NCBI GenBank assembly: GCA_028869395.1
Contig: JAGWSE010000381.1
Location: 1-8,114, forward strand
DNA: 8,114 nucleotides
Direction of reading: 5' to 3'
From: Alphaproteobacteria bacterium
GTDB taxonomy: Bacteria > Pseudomonadota > Alphaproteobacteria > Caulobacterales > Caulobacteraceae
Below are positions 5,817 to 8,114 of the stretch, piece by piece. Numbering within the stretch: position 1 is the stretch's first letter; each line of letters begins with the position of its first letter. Position numbers and translations under genes: made by a program. The notes beneath the pieces were generated by a model. It ran no database searches, was not told the origin of the DNA, and saw only the letters and a program-made list of their open reading frames with translations.

Positions 5817-7631
5817 ATGCATCCGGTTACGGCGGAGGTCACCGAGAGGATCCGGGAACGCAGCCGCGCGACCAGGTCGGACTATCTGGAGCGGATGGAG
5901 GCTGCGCGCCAGGCGGGTCCGGGTCGCGCCAAGCTCTCCTGCGCCAACTTCGCCCATGCGTTCGCCGCCTCGCCTGAAGGTGACAAGCAGCGGATGCGCG
6001 ATCCGTCGGCGCCCAATGTGGCGATCGTCTCGGCCTACAACGACATGCTCTCCGCGCATCAGCCGCTGGAGCGCTTCCCGCCGATCATCAAGCAGGCCGC
6101 CCGCGAAATCGGCGCGACCGCCCAGTACGCCGGCGGCGTTCCGGCGATGTGCGACGGCGTCACCCAGGGCCGGCCGGGCATGGAGCTGTCGCTCTTCTCC
6201 CGCGACGTCATCGCCATGGCTACCGCGGTGGCGCTTACGCACGACGCCTTCGACGCAGCCCTCATGCTGGGCATCTGTGACAAGATCGTGCCGGGGCTCT
6301 TCATCGGCGCGGCGACGTTCGGACACCTGCCGGTGATCTTCGTGCCCGGCGGCCCGATGACGTCGGGCATCTCCAACGCCGACAAGGCGAAGGTTCGCGC
6401 CCTGTACGCCGAAGGCAAGGTGACCCGCGAGGAACTCCTGGACTCCGAGATGAAGTCCTACCACGGCCCAGGCACCTGCACCTTCTACGGCACGGCAAAC
6501 TCCAACCAGATGATGATGGAGATGACCGGGCTGCATTTGCCGGGCTCGGCGTTCATCACGCCCAACACGCCGCTCCGCGACGCGCTTGTGGCCGCCGCAC
6601 CGAAACGCGCCGTCGAGATCCGCAACGGGACCAACGCCTACACGCCCTTCTCCGCCGTCATCGATGAAAAGAGCATCGTCAACGCGCTTGCAGGCCTGCT
6701 GGCGACGGGGGGCTCGACCAACCACACCATCCACCTGATCGCCATGGCGCGTGCGGCGGGCATCGAGCTCACCTGGGAGGACATGGACGACCTCTCCCGC
6801 GTCACGCCCCTGATCGCGCGCGTCTATCCCAACGGCTCCGAGGACGTGAACGCCTTCCAGGCGGCGGGGGGCATGTCCTTCGTCATCCGCCAGCTTCTGG
6901 ACGCCGGCCTCGCGCACGAGGACGTGCAGACGATCGCAGGACCCGGGCTGCGGCGTTATCAGCAGGAGCCTTTCCTGCAGGATGGCAAGCTCGTCTGGCG
7001 GGAGGGTCCGGCCACCTCGCTGAACCGCGACATCCTCCGCCCGGTGGACGATCCCTTCCAGAAGGAAGGCGGCCTGCGCCTCCTCACCGGCCCCCTCGGC
7101 CGGGCGGTGATCAAGACCTCCGCCGTCAAGCCCGAGCACCTGGTCGTCGAGGCGCCAGCGATGGTGTTCGACAGCCAGGAGGATCTGCTGGCGGCGCACA
7201 AGCGCGGTGAGCTCAACCGCGATCTCGTGGCCGTGGTCCGCTTCCAGGGGCCGAAGGCGAACGGCATGCCCGAACTGCATTCGCTCACACCGGCGCTTGG
7301 CGTCCAGCTCGACAAAGGCTTCAAGGTCGCGCTGGTGACCGACGGCCGGATGTCGGGCGCGTCCGGCAAGGTGCCGGCGGCGATCCACGTGACGCCGGAA
7401 GCGGAGGAGGGCGGCCCATTGGCCTATGTACGCGACGGCGACGTGATCCGGCTCGACGCCCATGCAGGCGAGCTCGAGATCAAGGTCGCCCCAGACGAAC
7501 TGATGCGCCGTGACCCCGCGCGTCCGACCGAGGCTTCCGCCGCCGGGTTCGGCCGCGAGCTGTTCGGCTGGATGCGCAAGGCCGCCGGCCGCGCCGACGC
7601 CGGAGCCTGCTCGCTGTTCGAGGCCGCGTAA
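5817..7631 (+). CDS. edd: Phosphogluconate dehydratase (6-phosphogluconate dehydratase)
   Basis: A 604-residue enzyme, close to the 603 of E. coli Edd, that dehydrates 6-phosphogluconate to 2-keto-3-deoxy-6-phosphogluconate, the committed Entner-Doudoroff step. It belongs to the IlvD/Edd Fe-S dehydratase family. Both family signatures are present: C-D-K-I-V-P-G-L-F-I-G-A (154-165) and V-T-D-G-R-M-S-G-A-S-G-K (507-518). The expected cluster cysteines are Cys112 (A-M-C-D-G-V-T-Q-G), Cys154 and Cys221 (G-P-G-T-C-T-F-Y-G-T-A-N). The Y-A-G-G-V-P-A-M-C-D-G and H-G-P-G-T-C-T-F-Y blocks and the length favour Edd over dihydroxyacid dehydratase IlvD, as does its place between pgl and glk. The aldolase gene eda is not in the window. 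No truncation or lost key residue is seen. The oxygen-sensitive cluster makes the enzyme vulnerable to oxidative stress, as known for the family. Confidence 0.96.
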   Translation: MHPVTAEVTERIRERSRATRSDYLERMEAARQAGPGRAKLSCANFAHAFAASPEGDKQRMRDPSAPNVAIVSAYNDMLSAHQPLERFPPIIKQAAREIGATAQYAGGVPAMCDGVTQGRPGMELSLFSRDVIAMATAVALTHDAFDAALMLGICDKIVPGLFIGAATFGHLPVIFVPGGPMTSGISNADKAKVRALYAEGKVTREELLDSEMKSYHGPGTCTFYGTANSNQMMMEMTGLHLPGSAFITPNTPLRDALVAAAPKRAVEIRNGTNAYTPFSAVIDEKSIVNALAGLLATGGSTNHTIHLIAMARAAGIELTWEDMDDLSRVTPLIARVYPNGSEDVNAFQAAGGMSFVIRQLLDAGLAHEDVQTIAGPGLRRYQQEPFLQDGKLVWREGPATSLNRDILRPVDDPFQKEGGLRLLTGPLGRAVIKTSAVKPEHLVVEAPAMVFDSQEDLLAAHKRGELNRDLVAVVRFQGPKANGMPELHSLTPALGVQLDKGFKVALVTDGRMSGASGKVPAAIHVTPEAEEGGPLAYVRDGDVIRLDAHAGELEIKVAPDELMRRDPARPTEASAAGFGRELFGWMRKAAGRADAGACSLFEAA

Positions 7632-7632
7632 G

Positions 7633-8114
7633 ATGAAGCCACGCTATACGGGCCTGGTCGGCGACGTCGGCGGCACGAACGCCCGCTTCGCCCTGGTCGA
7701 CGCCGAAGGCCGGGTCCGGAACCTGCACATCTATCCGGCCAAGGACTACCCCTCCCTGGCCGCCGTGATCTCCGACTTCCTGCACCGGACCATGGGCCGC
7801 GCGCGCCCGCCGCGCGCGGTGATCGCCGTGGCCGGTCCCGTGCTGGACGGCGAGATCGCCTTCACCAACCTGGACTGGCAGGTCTCCGAGGGCGACCTGC
7901 TCGCGGCCTTCGAGTTCGAGGCCGTGCGGTTGCTCAACGACTTCGCCGCGCAGGCCCTGGCCTGCCCGAGGCTCGAGGCCGACAACCTGCGGCGGATCGG
8001 ACCCGACGTCCGCGGCGGTGGACCAGACTGCCCGCTGGTCGTGCTTGGCGCCGGCACCGGCTTCGGCGTCGCCGCGCTCGCCCGCGGGCCGCTGGGCGAT
8101 GTGCCCCTGGCGAC
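7633..8114 (+). CDS. glk: Glucokinase, 3'-truncated by the window end
   Basis: The first 160 residues of a bacterial glucokinase (ROK-independent Glk family), which phosphorylates glucose with ATP to glucose-6-phosphate in the cytoplasm; full-length relatives have about 320-340 residues. The N-terminal phosphate-binding loop is G-D-V-G-G-T-N-A-R-F-A-L (10-21). A-V-A-G-P-V (65-70) and T-N-L-D-W (78-82) line the sugar site. L-L-N-D-F-A-A-Q-A (100-108) carries the likely catalytic base Asp103. V-L-G-A-G-T-G-F-G-V-A (137-147) matches the second phosphate motif of Glk. The ATG lies one base after the edd stop TAA (7629-7631), with GAGG at 7620-7623 inside the edd end, so translation is probably coupled. 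It joins pgl and edd in a glucose catabolic operon and could use glucose freed by the debranching enzyme encoded nearby. Confidence 0.94.
   Translation, partial: MKPRYTGLVGDVGGTNARFALVDAEGRVRNLHIYPAKDYPSLAAVISDFLHRTMGRARPPRAVIAVAGPVLDGEIAFTNLDWQVSEGDLLAAFEFEAVRLLNDFAAQALACPRLEADNLRRIGPDVRGGGPDCPLVVLGAGTGFGVAALARGPLGDVPLA

Noticed and set aside
5634..7463. A 609-codon open frame on the minus strand opposite edd
   Set aside because: It is antisense to a full, highly conserved edd. Its product is His/Arg/Gly-rich without recognisable motifs, as expected for the shadow of a GC-rich gene.
1..8114. Insertion sequence, prophage, CRISPR array, tRNA or defence island
   Set aside because: No transposase or integrase, no regularly spaced repeats, no tRNA-like cloverleaf and no toxin or nuclease genes were seen. 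All coding sequence looks like ordinary metabolic genes with uniform GC-rich codon use.

Overview
The window is GC-rich, densely coded bacterial chromosome with no mobile element, CRISPR array or RNA gene that I could see. Gene content suggests an alphaproteobacterium, most likely of the order Caulobacterales (Caulobacter/Phenylobacterium-like). The reasons are the pgl-edd-glk order of the Entner-Doudoroff genes, the pairing of a GlpC/HdrD-like Fe-S protein with a DUF3501 protein, and promoter-like sequences resembling the Caulobacter housekeeping -10 element. This taxonomic call is inference from gene order and protein style, not from a marker gene.

Region 1 (1-1671, plus strand) holds the 3' part of a CCG-domain Fe-S oxidoreductase subunit. 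It overlaps by one base a DUF3501 protein. Together they look like the end of a redox operon that in related genomes often starts with a rubrerythrin-like gene, which would lie to the left of this window.

Region 2 (1680-4893, minus strand) is a tight two-gene operon. A family 4 glycosyltransferase is followed 7 bases later by an amylo-alpha-1,6-glucosidase (glycogen debranching-type enzyme). It converges on region 1 with only 8 bases between the stop codons.

Region 3 (4894-5080) is the only sizeable non-coding gap, a divergent control region of 187 bases. It holds a perfect 8-4-8 inverted repeat, a plausible Caulobacter-type promoter for the rightward operon, and a perfect match to the Caulobacter -10 element facing left.

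Region 4 (5081-8114, plus strand) is a glucose catabolic operon: pgl (6-phosphogluconolactonase), edd (6-phosphogluconate dehydratase) and the first half of glk (glucokinase), cut by the window end. The pgl-edd gap carries a strong hairpin just before the edd ribosome binding site.

A coherent reading is that one side of the divergent region makes or trims alpha-glucans. Glucose freed there would be phosphorylated by Glk, oxidised by a glucose-6-phosphate dehydrogenase encoded elsewhere (zwf is not beside pgl), and passed through Pgl and Edd to KDPG. Nothing here is clearly a brand-new system. The most interesting points are the layered control region, the intra-operon hairpin, the missing zwf and the functionally obscure Fe-S/DUF3501 module.
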